A DNA stretch of 64,000 nucleotides from Rhabdophis nuchalis (lineage: Eukaryota; Chordata; Lepidosauria; Squamata; Natricidae): the NCBI GenBank assembly GCA_039707465.1, contig CM077644.1, forward strand, positions 216,633,462 to 216,697,461, read 5' to 3'. The translations under genes were made by a program, and so were the position numbers. Each line of letters opens with the position of its first letter. Positions within the stretch are counted from its first letter, which is position 1. The notes beneath the pieces were generated by a model. It saw only the letters and a program-made list of their open reading frames with translations. It did not search any database and was not told the DNA's origin. Shown here piece by piece: positions 31,041 through 41,910 of the stretch.

Positions 31041-31612
31041 CTCTAGACAGGTATCCACTTTGCTTAACCAGATGGCTAACTGACAGGGAAGGGTCAGAAG
31101 CATCTTTCACGTGTGTCTCCTTTGGTGAGAATAAAAACTTCTACTCAGTTGGAGACTCCACTTTAATATGAGAATGTCAAGGGTCGAACTGTTGGGGTTA
31201 GATTTGTTTGCATGCCTAGATCCTCTTTTATCTTTAGCTCAAGCATGTTGAGCAGTTGTACCAGATCACTGACAGATATACAGTTTAGCTGTACAGAAGA
31301 CTAGACCCAAACTGGACCATCCGTTTCCAGAAAGCATTTCTATAAAACTCAAATTTGGAATAAACATGAGGATTTTTTTTACCTTTGAGGATCAACCTCT
31401 CACATTTTAAGAAGTATTTTCCGTGGCATAATGTAATCTTAAAGAGGAAGGAAGGGTAATAAGTTTGCTTGTACCTGCTGAGGAATTTGGAAGCAGCTTT
31501 TTAAACTGTTTTTTCCCCCTAACAGTATTAGTTTTTGTATATTTTTTCTTTTATCTTCTTTTCTCTATTTATCTTTAATATTTATTTTTTTAATCTGTCT
31601 GCTCTTTTCAAT
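31041..31612. other. No gene recognised
   Basis: Unique A/T-rich sequence ending in a T-rich stretch before the TC repeat. Confidence 0.4.
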
Positions 31613-31613
31613 T

Positions 31614-31615
<2 letters not shown>

Positions 31616-31702
<87 letters not shown>
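31616..31702 (+). repeat. (CT)n(CA)n compound dinucleotide repeat
   Basis: About 22 CT units followed by 21 CA units. It lies directly 5' of the Sauria-type SINE body. A similar (CT)n(CA)n tract occurs at 49050-49097. Confidence 0.95.
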
Positions 31703-31705
<3 letters not shown>

Positions 31706-31714
31706 ATGCATGTA

Positions 31715-31976
31715 TGTAATCCCTAGTGCCACATAACGGAGTGAGCTCCTGTTACTTGTCCCAGCTTCTGCCAAACTAGTAGTTCGAAAACATGTAAAAA
31801 TGCATGTAGAAAAATAGGAACCACCTTCAGTATTTAGTCATGCTGGGCCAAAGACCATAGAGACATCTTCGGACAGCGCTGGCTCTTCGATTTTGAAACG
31901 GAGATGCACACCGCCTCCTAGAGTCGGGAATGACTAGCAGATATGTGTAAGGGGAGCCTTTACCTTTATCTTATGT
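31715..31976 (+). mobile_element. Sauria-type tRNA-derived SINE, 5' part lost
   Basis: Body text TAGTGCCACATAACGGAGTG, CAGCTTCTGCCAAACTAG and GAAACGGAGATGCACACC precedes GTCGGGAATGACTAGCAG and a tail CCTTTACCTTTATC. This order, including the BovB-like 3' end and CCTTTA tail, is that of Sauria SINEs. The tRNA-like head is replaced by the dinucleotide repeat. Confidence 0.8.
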
Positions 31977-31984
31977 AATATAAT

Positions 31985-32685
31985 TTCCAACCATTTGGAT
32001 TTTAACCAAATTGTTTATGTGTATGTTTATAAAAGACTATATTGTAATTTCCATGTCACATCAGTGGGAAATTATTCTGTAAAATGGATTCTCTCTCTTT
32101 GTCTTCCCCCACTCCTGTGTGCTCTCACAGCCATGCAAACTGACTTCATCGAAGTTAAATAATGCTATATGTAGGTTATAGATTGGAAGCAGGTGCTAGA
32201 AGACAGTTAAGTATTAATATGAATTATTGGTCTTATCTCCCAGACCCAAATATATACATAAAGAATGTTCCTTGATCAGGTTTTAAAATAGACCTTTTAA
32301 ACAGCTGCAAGTTACATTGTTGAATATAATGTCATTTCAGATGGATATTGTTTAATTTTACAAAATAGAAGCTACTTGAGCAGACAGCAAAGGAGAGGCA
32401 AAAAGTGAAATCAATAAACAAATGATATGAGAACCAAAGTCATTTCAATAAATCAGCTTTTGCCAAGCCCTATGCCTTCCCAATATATGAGGCTCAACTT
32501 TCATTATCTCCAGCCAATGGGATATTGAGAATTTTAGTCCAGCACATATTGGGGATTGAGGTAATACAAGAGTCTGATAGAGAAACCAAAGCTTTAGCTA
32601 CTTAATGGAAAATATTCCTGACTTTATGAAGACAAAGTGTAGCTCTGAGTGAAGGCAGTTTATAGCCACCATTGTCTGAACTTGG
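31985..32685. other. No gene recognised
   Basis: Unique A/T-rich sequence with no supported feature. Confidence 0.45.
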
Positions 32686-32693
32686 TCTAACAT

Positions 32694-32917
32694 CAGAGGT
32701 GGGTTTCACATAAGTTTACCACCAATTCGCTGTGAGTGCACGTGTCATCCGTGCATGTGCTTTGCTTGTGCACAGGGCTTCCACACATGTGTGCGGCTTA
32801 GAAAGCATAGCTAAATAGGGTGGCATTGAGCTGGGGTGGGGGGGGGGGCCCAGCCACCCACAGGTCGCCACTACCGTTTCGCCCAAACTGGTCCAAAACA
32901 GCTGAATACCACCTCTG
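32694..32917. mobile_element. hAT-like MITE (CAGAGGTGGG variant)
   Basis: Starts CAGAGGTGGGTTTCACA and ends GAATACCACCTCTG. Flanks TCTAACAT and CCTAATAT are an 8-bp duplication with two mismatches. Confidence 0.7.
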
Positions 32918-32959
32918 CCTAATATTCTTAAATACTTTCCAAGAACTAGAGATCTCACC

Positions 32960-33221
32960 CAGGGGTGGGTTCTGGCAGGCACTACTGCTGGTTTGCTTGT
33001 GGCCATGCTGCGTGTGTGCTTGATGCGTGCTGCGCATGCATATGCGATGCAATAAGAATTTTTCTGCAGATGCGCAGAAGCGAAAAACAAGATGACGGTG
33101 CTGCCCGGGGAACCAGTTCAGGGGCGTGGCAGGCCTGGGTTGCTGCCAGTTCCAGCGATCCAGTCCGCCAAGACACTACCGGTTCAGCTGAACCGGTCCA
33201 GACCGGTAGGAACCCACCATG
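32960..33221. mobile_element. hAT-like MITE (CAGGGGTGGG variant)
   Basis: Starts CAGGGGTGGGTTCTGG and ends GGTAGGAACCCACCATG. Flanks ATCTCACC (32952-32959) and ATGTCACC (33222-33229) differ at one base. Confidence 0.8.
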
Positions 33222-33299
33222 ATGTCACCATACAATTGCTCAATTAGAAAAAGAGCATTTCATTATTGTGAAGATGAGATAGAGAAACCTCCTGTTATC

Positions 33300-34465
33300 G
33301 AAATCTAAATGTCTTCCAATCTCCAACTTTGTGGAAAGGAATGTAGACATTTAGCTTCAAGAGGGATGAAGATTACCTGGACTTTTATTCAGTCTGGTTA
33401 CAATACTGAGATGGGACTGGTTGCTCTTGTGGATTCCTTGCTTGTGATTGTGTGTGTGTGTGTGCAACCATCCTGGTCCTCTTGGTTCTCTTTTCATATT
33501 ATCAATCATGATATCCTTCTGGATTGATTTCAAGGGTTGGGAATTAGGGACCCTGTCCTACAATGCTTCTCCTCCCTCCTCTGTGGTTAGTTCCAGTTGT
33601 TATTCAACTTAGGCTGTTCAATAGGGAGTGCAGTAGTGGGATGCTGCCAGTTTAACAACCAGTTCATTGAGTGTCTGCGTCATGTGTGCAGCACTGAAAA
33701 TGGGGCATTTAGAACCTTAGCTGCTTACCTTCCAAGTCAGCAATGGTAAGGAAAACAGCTGGGGGGGGATCAGCTGTGTCCTGTGATTGAGACGATGTAT
33801 AAAGAACAGGATATGGGGGTGGGCCAGCTGATTGTCAGAGCTATCCATTTACCGGAACCGGTCCAAACTGGCTGAATACCATCTCGGACGGAGTGCCTCA
33901 GGGTTTGGATAGCTTATCACTCTTCTTTAACATCTACATGAAATACTAGGTAACTTATTCAGCAACATGAGGTGCGGAATCATCAGTACCTTGATGTACC
34001 TCTCCATTCCTGGCTAACGTAGTGCCTGGGGGGTATGAGGTTCTGAGGGTCTGGATAAGGACCAATGAATCTGCAGAGGATCTTTCGCTTTCAGTGGGGT
34101 AGCTCTTTCCCGGAAAAAAAATGTTGAGTGATTTAGGTATCTACCTAGAGGAAGCAAGCCTTTGCACAGATCCATTTCATGTGCCAATTATACCCATTCC
34201 TTTATTAAAGGGCCTTGTTCATATTCAGTTATATGGGGATCATTGGATTGCTGCAAAGTACTGTACATGGGGCTAGCTTTTCCCACAGACATTGGGATAG
34301 GATAAGGCTGGAGTCCAATGATTGTGGGCCTTTTTTTAATGTGAGGAATGTTATTTTAGGATGCTTGGAGATGGGTGGGCCTGTCTGTTTGTTTTAATTG
34401 TTTTTTTTAAATGTTGTTATCAGTATTGCTATGAGCCAACCAGAGATAAAGCTAAGAAGAGAGAT
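33300..34465 (+). mobile_element. Old degraded CR1/L2 LINE, split by a hAT-like MITE
   Basis: Conceptual reading shows decayed RT text: GLVALVDSLL, then HDILLD (an [10 protein letters not shown] relative), then DGVPQGLDSLSLFFNIYMK and SFIKGP-like fragments. The frame is broken many times. A MITE at 33631-33887 separates the palm motifs. No hairpin or tail is clear at the 3' end near 34465 apart from AAATCTATTAAATAAATT. Confidence 0.7.
33631..33887. mobile_element. hAT-like MITE (CAGTAGTGGG variant) in the old LINE
   Basis: Starts CAGTAGTGGGATGCTGCC and ends GGCTGAATACCATCTCG. Flanks AGGGAGTG and ACGGAGTG match at six of eight positions. It is younger than the LINE it interrupts. Confidence 0.7.
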
Positions 34466-34469
34466 AATC

Positions 34470-35130
34470 ACATAAATCTATTAAATAAATTAATGAATTG
34501 TTAACAACACAAAATAGAATAGGGTAAGAATGAGGAAGCATCTAGTAAGCATCTAAACCTTTCTGTTTTCTGAAATAATTTGGAATGAGGCAGCCATCCT
34601 CCAGTATAGTTCTATCACATATATTCTATTTTAAATTATCTTTGCACTGTGCATGTGCCCTTAGAGACACGTTGCTTTCTATATAGTTGCACTATTATCC
34701 TGGACAATCTAAACACTTGCCATTGGCATTAGGAGCACCATAGATTGGATGAAATGTTCAATAGCACACAAGGAGATAGATGAAAAGTACTTCAGCTTCG
34801 TGATATTATTAGTGCACTAAACCAGTTTCCTCAGCCACAAACAACATAAATTAAGGCTATAATTCTCATCTTTTTAAGATCTTTCCTTTCATACTAGTTA
34901 ATATGAAACAATAAAATCTCATTCAGGTTTTCAGCTAAATCCTCCTAAGAGTTCAAACAGCACATCATAAGGGATTCACGCTTTTGGGCAGACACAACCA
35001 TGCTTGTCCTAACTGGACTTGATTAAACAAGTTTAAACACATTTACCTTGTGTCTCAGCTGTTGAGGTTGATTTTTTTCGCAATTGAATTCCATTTATTA
35101 AATTCCATTTATTTCAAATATTTTTTAAAA
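34470..35130. other. No gene recognised
   Basis: Unique A/T-rich sequence. Confidence 0.45.
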
Positions 35131-35142
35131 ATTTCCCTAGTC

Positions 35143-35239
35143 CAGGGGTCTGCAAAGTTGGCTCTTTTAAGACTGGTGGACTTCAATTCTGGGACTTGAA
35201 GTCCACCAGTCTTAAAAGAGCCAACTTTGCAGACCCCTG
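35143..35239. mobile_element. Foldback hAT-like MITE, perfect duplication
   Basis: CAGGGGTCTGCAAAGTTGGC is exactly inverted as GCCAACTTTGCAGACCCCTG, with arms of about 45 bp and a tiny loop. Flanked by CCCTAGTC on both sides (35135-35142 and 35240-35247), a perfect 8-bp duplication. Confidence 0.95.
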
Positions 35240-35264
35240 CCCTAGTCCTTATGTGTATATAGCC

Positions 35265-35894
35265 CAGTGATGGCGAATATTTTTCGCCTCGTGTGCCAAA
35301 AGCACATGTGCATGCTACTGCACATGCTCACGTGCCAACCCCATAATTTAATCCCCCCTATGATGTGCCCCCTGCGTCCCTGCTACCCTGCTCATGTGCG
35401 CACAACTTTCTTGGAGTCTGGGGAGGGCAAAAACGTCCCCCAGAGGCCCTCTGGAAAATGGCCCATTTTCCGACTTCCAATAGGCCCAGTAGGTCCGTTT
35501 CTTGCCCTCCCCAGGCTCCAGAGACTTTTTGGGAGCCTGGGGAGGGCGAAAAATGGCCCAACATGCAAACCGGAAGTTTGGGAATGTTGGGCTGTTTTTC
35601 TTACTCCAGAGGCTCCAGGATGCTTCCCTGAAGCCTCTGGAGGGTGAAAAACGGTCCAATGTGCAAACTGGAAGTCAATTTCTGAACTTCTGGTTTGCGC
35701 ATTGGACTGTTTTTCGCCCTCGAGAGGTTTCAGGGAATCCTCCGGAGGATGAAAAATGGCCAAAAATCAAGGCTGAAAACCAGCTGGCCAGCATGCACAT
35801 GCGTGCTGGAGCTGACAGGGCAACGCCTCGCATGCCCTCAGACATGGCTACATGTGCCACCTGTGGCTTGAGTGCCATAGGTTCGCCATCACAG
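35265..35894. mobile_element. hAT-like MITE (CAGTGATGGC family), internally expanded
   Basis: Starts CAGTGATGGCGAATA and ends GGTTCGCCATCACAG. Flanked by ATATAGCC on both sides (35257-35264 and 35895-35902). At 630 bp it is almost twice the length of its relatives at 24968 and 62842, because a GC-rich module (CCCTCCCCAGGCTCCAGAG) is present several times in both orientations. Open frames on both strands here are by-products. Confidence 0.9.
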
Positions 35895-36030
35895 ATATAG
35901 CCATTCAAAGCCACCTCAAGCACAAGATGGGTGGTGAATAATTAAACAAACAAGCAAACAAACCTACAGCCCTTTCAATTTGTATGAGTCATGTTCTAAT
36001 TCTACAGTGAGGTCCTCCTTTTCATTTCTT

Positions 36031-36528
36031 TTTTTTTATATTGAAAAAGTTTTATTGGTTTTTACAAATTTTCCAAAAGGGTAGGGTAAGGGATATAGAA
36101 ACATTTTAAGAACTTTCGCGTCGGGATCATTGGCCCTTCCAGGGCTTCATAATAAAACATTGAAAAAACATTTTTCAAAAATACTACAAGGTGAAAATAA
36201 GTGCATGTTTCCTAAATTCTCAATTCTATGCTGGCAGTCGTATACAAACATCCAGATATAAAGGTTATACAATATTAATAAAGAAGCAAAGTTATTTTTT
36301 CGATTTAAGTCTCTTGGCAATTGTATCTTCTTTTTCTCCTCCCTGGCCCCCAGCGGGCGGGACCGTGGCCCCCCCTGCCCCCCCTGAATCGTCCCCCAGG
36401 ACAAAGGAATGTTTTTTAAGAAAGGCTTCCGCCTCAACAACTGTTTTAATCCTTACTCTTCCTTCATCCCAGAACACCAACATCCCTTCCGGCATCGCCC
36501 ACTTAAACCAAATCCCGTGGTCAAACAA
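36031..36528 (-). mobile_element. L1-type insertion carrying only an ORF1-like C-terminus (HAL1-like)
   Basis: A 498-bp minus-strand insertion with a poly(A) run at its 3' end (36031-36038 as T on the plus strand) and a polyadenylation signal AATAAA (within CCAATAAAAC) about 20 bases upstream. TTTTCATTTCTT flanks it on both sides (36019-36030 and 36529-36540), a 12-bp target duplication typical of L1-driven insertion. The coding part (36292-36528) resembles an ORF1 C-terminus, not ORF2, yet is followed directly by a 3' UTR. A processed pseudogene of a host gene is the main alternative. Confidence 0.7.
36292..36528 (-). pseudogene. L1 ORF1-like C-terminal domain fragment, 5'-truncated
   Basis: The frame reads LFDHGIWFKWAMPEGMLVFW and then VVEAEAFLKKH before a low-complexity Gly/Ala-rich end and KRLKSKK. 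The GI.(F/Y).W..P pattern followed by E(A/E).FL resembles the C-terminal domain of L1 ORF1 RNA-binding proteins. The assignment rests on this short pattern only. The first codon is TTG at the truncation point, so no real start is present. Confidence 0.5.
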
Positions 36529-36540
36529 TTTTCATTTCTT

Positions 36541-37436
36541 GTAACAGCCATTTCAAACAATAGCTATTTGCATGCTAGAAGTACATGTAGGATGAATGAT
36601 GGAGAGGAACTCAGTATATGCCTTTTGTATTTTATCTGGTTATTTTGCCTACTTGCATTTGAGGAAGAAAGGAGACAATGCAATTCCTTCCATCACTTCA
36701 CCTTGGACCAAGTGCCTTTAACCTGCTCTGCTCCCTGAACAATAATAACTGAGGCCATTGTATCTGCTCCACTCACACTGCTTCTCTTCCTTTCTTCCCT
36801 TTAATATGTTGCTGCTGTAATTATACAACATTTTGCTCCATGTTTATCTAACTCTTATAATGGTTATTTGTGGCCTTCTGGGATGGAAGAATGAAAAGAA
36901 GAAGAAAAGGAAAAAGCCCCTTTTTCCTTCCCCTTGCACTTATGGGAGAAACACTACGCAGAAGAAAAAAAATGTTCTGCATTTTTCTCTCTATACGGTT
37001 TGATGAAGGAAAAAGGAAAAAAAATTTCTGAAATTTCTTTCAGAAAAGCAAAGGAAACTTTTCAAGGATGGAATCTGGTCTTTGGTCCTTGAGTTACAGG
37101 AAACCAAAGATTGTTCTGCTTTTTATGGTTCTGCTTTTCCCCACCCCCTCTGATTAAAGAAGTCAATTTGGCCATCTTAACCAGTTCCATCCTCTTCAGC
37201 AGGCATTCCTCAATTGTGGGAAGTGCTGAACCTTTCTGCCTTTGTACCTACATTCAATTTGCTGCAATTGTAAAACCAAAGTTCCATTATTTTGTTCCAA
37301 ATGTTTGTCCGTTCAGTTCAAATTATTATGAAGAAAGATGCTGAGCATAGTCCCCGAATAAAGTTCCACAGGCCCACCCTGACCCTAACCCAGGAATGCC
37401 CAGGTCACCTGAATCAGGATTGCAGGGTGGCTATCT
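36541..37436. other. No gene recognised
   Basis: Unique sequence, purine-rich at about 36880-37060. No supported feature. Confidence 0.45.
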
Positions 37437-37444
37437 GGTGATAC

Positions 37445-37702
37445 CAGTGGTGGGATTCAATTTTTTTTGCTACCGGTTCTGTGGGCATGGTGTGACTTGG
37501 TGGGTGTGGCTTGGTGAGCATGGCAGGGGAAGGTTACTGCAAAATCCCCATTTCCTCTGGTTCAGCTGAGACTTGGGAGGCAGAGAATACTGTAGATGGA
37601 GCAGGGGAAGTCAGAGATGGTATTTACCAGTTCTCCGAACTACTCAAAATTTCTGCTACCGGTTCTCCAAAACTGGTCAGAACCTGCTGAATACCACCTC
37701 TG
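37445..37702. mobile_element. hAT-like MITE (CAGTGGTGGG family)
   Basis: Starts CAGTGGTGGGATTCAATTT and ends GAATACCACCTCTG. Flanks GGTGATAC and GTTGATAC differ at one base. Closely similar to 54802-55055. Confidence 0.85.
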
Positions 37703-38101
37703 GTTGATACAATAAGGGCAAAGAAGTACTGGCAATTCTCCGTCTTTACTGCTACAAGATAGGCCTTAAAAAGCTTCTCTAACTTGATCAGAAGTAATTC
37801 GCTCTGGGAGAATCAGCCATGATCACATGACAGGGAGGGAAGGATGAGGGACCAGTGGCAGGGATGGAGAGCTGGTTCAGGGCCACCTGAGAATGAATTT
37901 ATTTATTTTTATTTTATTTTATTAAATTTATACCCCGCCCTTCTCCTTGTTAGGACCCAGGGCGGCGCACAGGCATTATTTAAAACCACAAAATACAATA
38001 TATATCAATTAAAATATATTAAATTAATTAAACCTGTGCTAAAACCCATGTTAAAACCTTGCCAAATTATAATTTATTTTTAAAAAGTCAGAAACGGGGG
38101 G

Positions 38102-38791
38102 CTATCCTAGGCCGGCTTGTTGGAATAAATACGTCTTAAGACGTTGGCGGAAGAGGCGGAGGTCCGAGAGGTCGGGGGGTAGGTCATTCCAGAGGGCCGG
38201 GCCCACCACAGAGAAGGCCCTTCCCCTGGGTGTCGCCAACCGGCATTGCCCCTCCGACGGCACCCGGAGAAGACCCTCTCTGTGGGAGCGGATCAGATGA
38301 AGGGATGTATGGGGCAGGAGGCGGTCTCGTATATAGCTAGGCCCCGAGCCATGGAGCGATTTAAAGATGGTCATCAACACCTTGAAGCGCACTCGAAAGG
38401 CCACAGGCAGCCAGTGCAGCTCGCGCAGGAGAGGTGTTACATGGGTTTGCCTTGAGGCACCCATAATTACCCGCGCGGCTGCATTCTGTACTAACTGTAG
38501 CTTTCGAGTGCACCTCAAGTAGAGAGCGTTACAGTAATCCAGCCGGGATGTCACAAGCGCTTGAGTGACTGTGCGAAGGGCTTCCCGGTCCAGTAAGGGG
38601 CGCAACTGGCGTATCAGGCGTACCTGATTGAACGCCCCCCTGGCCACGGCCGCCACATGGTCCTCCATGGACAGCCGGGAATCCAGCAGGATGCCCAATT
38701 TGCGCGCCCTCTCCACGGGGGCCAGTTGTTCGCCCCCAATGGCCAGTGTTGGACTTATCTGGCTGAACCAGGGTGCCGGAACCACAGCCAC
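38102..38791 (-). pseudogene. LINE ORF2 C-terminal part, third frame segment
   Basis: Continues the protein after a one-base deletion near 38780 (CCGGAACCAC versus CCGGAAACCAC in the 2-kb copy). It reads FSQISPTLAIGGEQLAP to GPALWNDLPPDL and QQAGLG. Residues corresponding to MGLP are missing by a 12-bp deletion. This segment lies downstream of the catalytic residues. Confidence 0.85.
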
Positions 38792-39180
38792 TCGGTCTTG
38801 GACGGGTTGAGTTTGAGTTTGTTACTACCCATCCAGATCCGTACGGCCTCCAGACACCGGGACAGCACCTCGACGGCATCATTAGGGTGGTTTGGGGTGG
38901 ATATGTACAACTGGGTGTCATCAGCGTACAGATGGTATTCCACCCCAAAGCCACGGATGATCTCACCCAGCGGCTTCATGTAGGTGTTAAACAGGAGTGG
39001 CGAGAGGACCAACCCCTGAGGGACCCCACATGTGAGGGGCCTCGGGGACGACCTCTGCCTTCCTGCCAACACCCATTGCGACCGACCAGAGAGGTAGGAC
39101 GAGAACCACTGTAGAACGGTGCCTCTCAGTCCCAACCCCCCCCAATCGGTGCAATAAGATACCATGGTCGATGGTATCAA
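38755..39180 (-). pseudogene. LINE RT palm segment with YADD, second frame segment
   Basis: Between two frameshifts, the 141-residue stretch holds [33 protein letters not shown] and YADDTQLYIS. The catalytic Asp pair is intact. In the GVPQGSV motif the S is replaced by L. The frame is separated from the upstream part by an extra C in a run of eight near 39137-39144, where the 2-kb copy has seven. Confidence 0.85.
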
Positions 39181-41173
39181 AAGCCGCTGAGAGGTCTAAT
39201 AGGACAAGGATAGAGGAACAACCTCTATCCCGTGCCCTCCAGAGATCATCAACCAACGCGACCAATGCCGTCTCGGTGCTGTGACCGGGCCGGAAGCCAG
39301 ACTGGCGCGGGTCTAGATAATCAACTTCCTCCAGATGTCGGGGAAACTGTTGAGCCACCACACTCTCAACAACCTTCACTAAAAAGTGAAGGTTGGAGAC
39401 GGGACGATAGTTCTCTAATAAAGCTGGGTGCAGGGATGGCTTTTTGAGGAGGGGCCTCACCACTGCCTCTTTCAAAACGATGGGCAAGTACCCCTCACTC
39501 AGAGATGAATTCACAATGCCCTGGAGCCAGCCTCGTGTCACCTCCCAGGATGCCAGTACAAGCCAGGAGAGGCACAGGTCCAATAAACATGTGGTGGCTC
39601 TAAGATTCCTCCGCAACCTGTCCATATCCTCGGTAGTAACAAAGTCGAACTCCTCCCAAGGTGTTATCTCAAGACCAGCACCGGACGCCTCGACTGGGCC
39701 ACTAGTGGAGGGCAACTCGTTCCGAATCTGAGTGATTTTGTCCTGCAGAAATACTCCAAATTCCTCTGCTCGACCCTGCAGAGGGGCTTCCCGCGGCCTC
39801 AAATGAAGGAGGGAGCGGGTCACCCCAAACAGGGCAGCAGGGCGGTTTTCCGCGGACGCGATAAGGGTGGCACAATACTCATGTTTGGCCACTCTTAGCG
39901 CCACTAAGTAAATCCTAATATGGTCTCTCACTAGTGTTCGGTCAGCTTCGGATCGAGAAGATCTCCACCTACTCTCTAGGCGTCTCTTGCGGCGTTTCAT
40001 CTCCCGAAGCTCCTCAGTAAACCAAGGAGCCTGGGTGACTCGACGCCGCATGAGAGGCCGCAAGGGCGCGACTCGGTCCAAGGCCCCCGTGGCCGCATTA
40101 TACCACGCAGCCACTAGATCCTCAGTCGAGCCGCGGGGCAGGGACACAGGTACTGGCCCAAGCTCCCTCTGGAACCTTTCCGGGTCCATCAGGCACCTGG
40201 GGCGGAACCAACTCTGTGTCTCCGGTTCTGCCTCCCCGCGGTGGGGTGTGACGGTTGGAAAGTCTATCCGAAGGAGAGAGTGATCTGTCCATGACAAGGG
40301 TAAGATGACTAAATCCCTTGTTCCGAGATCACTAATCCAGTGTCCAGAGACAAAAATCAGATCCAGCGTGTGTCCTCCCTCGTGAGTGGGGCCCTGAATT
40401 ACTTGGGTCAGGTCCATGGCCATCATGGAAGCCATGAACTCCCGAGATGCCTCAGATGTTTCGCCCGCCGATGGCAGGTTAAAGTCCCCCATGACTATAA
40501 GTCTGGGGGTCTCCACCGCCATCGCGGCGATCACCTCGAGTAGCTCGGGCAGGGCTGCTGTTACATAACGGGGAGCCAGGTATACAACCTGCAAGCCCAG
40601 CTGCCTCCCTAGGCCCCATTTCACGAAGAGGGACTCACAGCCAGTCGTCTGAGGCACAGTGGTCTCCTTCGGCTCCAGACTTTCCTTAACAATAACCGCC
40701 ACCCCCCCACCCCTGCCTAGGGCCCAAGGCTGATGAAATGCACGGTAGCCTGGTGGGCACATTTCCACGAGGGATAAACCCCCCTCGGGGCCCAACCAGG
40801 TCTCCGTAATTCCCACCAGGTCCGGGTCCCCCTCTGACACAAGGTCATTTATGAGGGGGGCTTTGTTCACCACAGACCTGGCATTGCAGAACATCAGCCT
40901 GGGCCCCCGGCTCTGTAGTCCCTGACCGCCTAGCCCACGAGCGGAGTACAGGGGGTTGGGGCAAGCGACCGCTCGTAACCAGCGACCACGGGCCTCCAAC
41001 CCACGATCCTGTCTCCCACCGCCCCTGCCCCTCCCCAAGACCAATCGAATGGGACGGCCCTCAACAGAGATGACCCCCAATCCCCCCTCCCTAGTGGACC
41101 CCTCCTTTATCCTACTTCCGCCGGCCGGCCCTATATCTTGACCCCCCTCTGACTGGATGAGCCCTCCCCCCAC
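38987..41173 (-). CDS. LINE ORF2: endonuclease and RT N-terminal part, 728 aa
   Basis: The frame encodes CNARSVVNK (about 96-104), ITETWLG (122-128), GDFNLPS (229-235) and SWTDHSL (294-300), the catalytic motifs of the endonuclease. The RT then begins, with [19 protein letters not shown] and [12 protein letters not shown]. It would nick target DNA and copy LINE RNA. The listed start is a GTG; the frame is open about 65 residues further upstream (to about 41365), so the real N-terminus is longer. The last 50 or so residues are out of frame because of an extra C in a homopolymer. If that is an assembly error, the RT would read through. Confidence 0.85.
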   Translation of the reverse strand: MGGGLIQSEGGQDIGPAGGSRIKEGSTREGGLGVISVEGRPIRLVLGRGRGGGRQDRGLEARGRWLRAVACPNPLYSARGLGGQGLQSRGPRLMFCNARSVVNKAPLINDLVSEGDPDLVGITETWLGPEGGLSLVEMCPPGYRAFHQPWALGRGGGVAVIVKESLEPKETTVPQTTGCESLFVKWGLGRQLGLQVVYLAPRYVTAALPELLEVIAAMAVETPRLIVMGDFNLPSAGETSEASREFMASMMAMDLTQVIQGPTHEGGHTLDLIFVSGHWISDLGTRDLVILPLSWTDHSLLRIDFPTVTPHRGEAEPETQSWFRPRCLMDPERFQRELGPVPVSLPRGSTEDLVAAWYNAATGALDRVAPLRPLMRRRVTQAPWFTEELREMKRRKRRLESRWRSSRSEADRTLVRDHIRIYLVALRVAKHEYCATLIASAENRPAALFGVTRSLLHLRPREAPLQGRAEEFGVFLQDKITQIRNELPSTSGPVEASGAGLEITPWEEFDFVTTEDMDRLRRNLRATTCLLDLCLSWLVLASWEVTRGWLQGIVNSSLSEGYLPIVLKEAVVRPLLKKPSLHPALLENYRPVSNLHFLVKVVESVVAQQFPRHLEEVDYLDPRQSGFRPGHSTETALVALVDDLWRARDRGCSSILVLLDLSAAFDTIDHGILLHRLGGVGTERHRSTVVLVLPLWSVAMGVGRKAEVVPEAPHMWGPSGVGPLATPV

Positions 41174-41365
41174 CCCAGAACCCCTTAAAAGCCGAATTAA
41201 AAATTTGTTTAAAAACCCCCTATGTCCGCGCTTCGCCCACCTCTCTGGATTAATCCATCCCTCATTGAGGTGAGCCCTTGATAAACCCGGGGGCCAGACC
41301 TGCGAGAGGGGAACCTCCCGCAGGGAGAGGAGATCCGTCCTTGAGTACAGCTGGGTGGTGAATAT

Positions 41366-41850
41366 TTACAAGGGACCCATAATGGCCATAAAGGTAAAGG
41401 GAGGAAAATCGCCTAGATATTTACAGCAAGATAAAACCAGTTCAGAGAGGAGATGTTTTAAATAAATAAATAAATAAATAGGGGGGCATTTGTCAGCTAA
41501 AGGCAGGGGGGAGGGAAAAGGAGGAGGGGAGGATAAAAGTCAAGTCACCATGCGGTGGAGATAGTCCCCACAGTTCAGAGTCAATTCGGCCGGCAGGCTC
41601 CACCGCGCAATTTGATGGTACGTTGCGTGGCCCAAAATGGTCTCCACCTCGGCCCGTTTTCCACTCCACTCCTTCATACGGTCTGGGTGGGCACCGTGCA
41701 AATCGATGGTATGTTGCACGGATGGAAGTTGTTTCACTTAGTCCAGGTCGGCCTGCCTCTTCACTGTCCGGGTACCCCTCCACCGCCTGGAGAATGCCTA
41801 TCCTAGGTCGGCTGCAATGGGATACTGGGCTGACGTGGGCATGAAAATAT
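41366..41850 (-). other. GC-rich segment upstream of the LINE frame, possible 5' UTR
   Basis: Contains (AAAT)n at 41460-41481 and a GC-rich part with two related stretches (TGGTACGTTGCGTGG and TGGTATGTTGCACGG). It lies directly 5' of the long LINE. The open frame 41493-41783 has no recognisable domain. Assignment as a LINE 5' UTR is a guess from position. Confidence 0.3.
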
Positions 41851-41910
41851 TATTGTGATCAATTGACTTAGACCCTGCTATGAGACCTTTGCAAACCTTA
41901 ACTATGGCTA

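Larger units (their letters stand above)
37893..41365 (-). mobile_element. CR1/L2-group LINE, longest copy (about 3.5 kb)
   Basis: Minus-strand element with, in order, an open N-terminal region, endonuclease, RT, C-terminus, 3' UTR, terminal hairpin and tail (37893-37945). The ORF2 frame extends at least from about 41365, where a stop first appears upstream, to near 38102, broken by two single-base changes. A 12-bp loss near 38515 removes the MGLP residues. The true 5' end is not defined: GC-rich sequence up to about 41850 could be the 5' UTR. Confidence 0.9.

Noticed and set aside
31565..31774. Frame with CVCV and RERE repeats
   Set aside because: Translation of the (CT)n(CA)n repeat.
35267..35923. 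Overlapping open frames on both strands (up to 132 residues)
   Set aside because: All within the expanded CAGTGATGGC MITE; repeated GC-rich modules create them.
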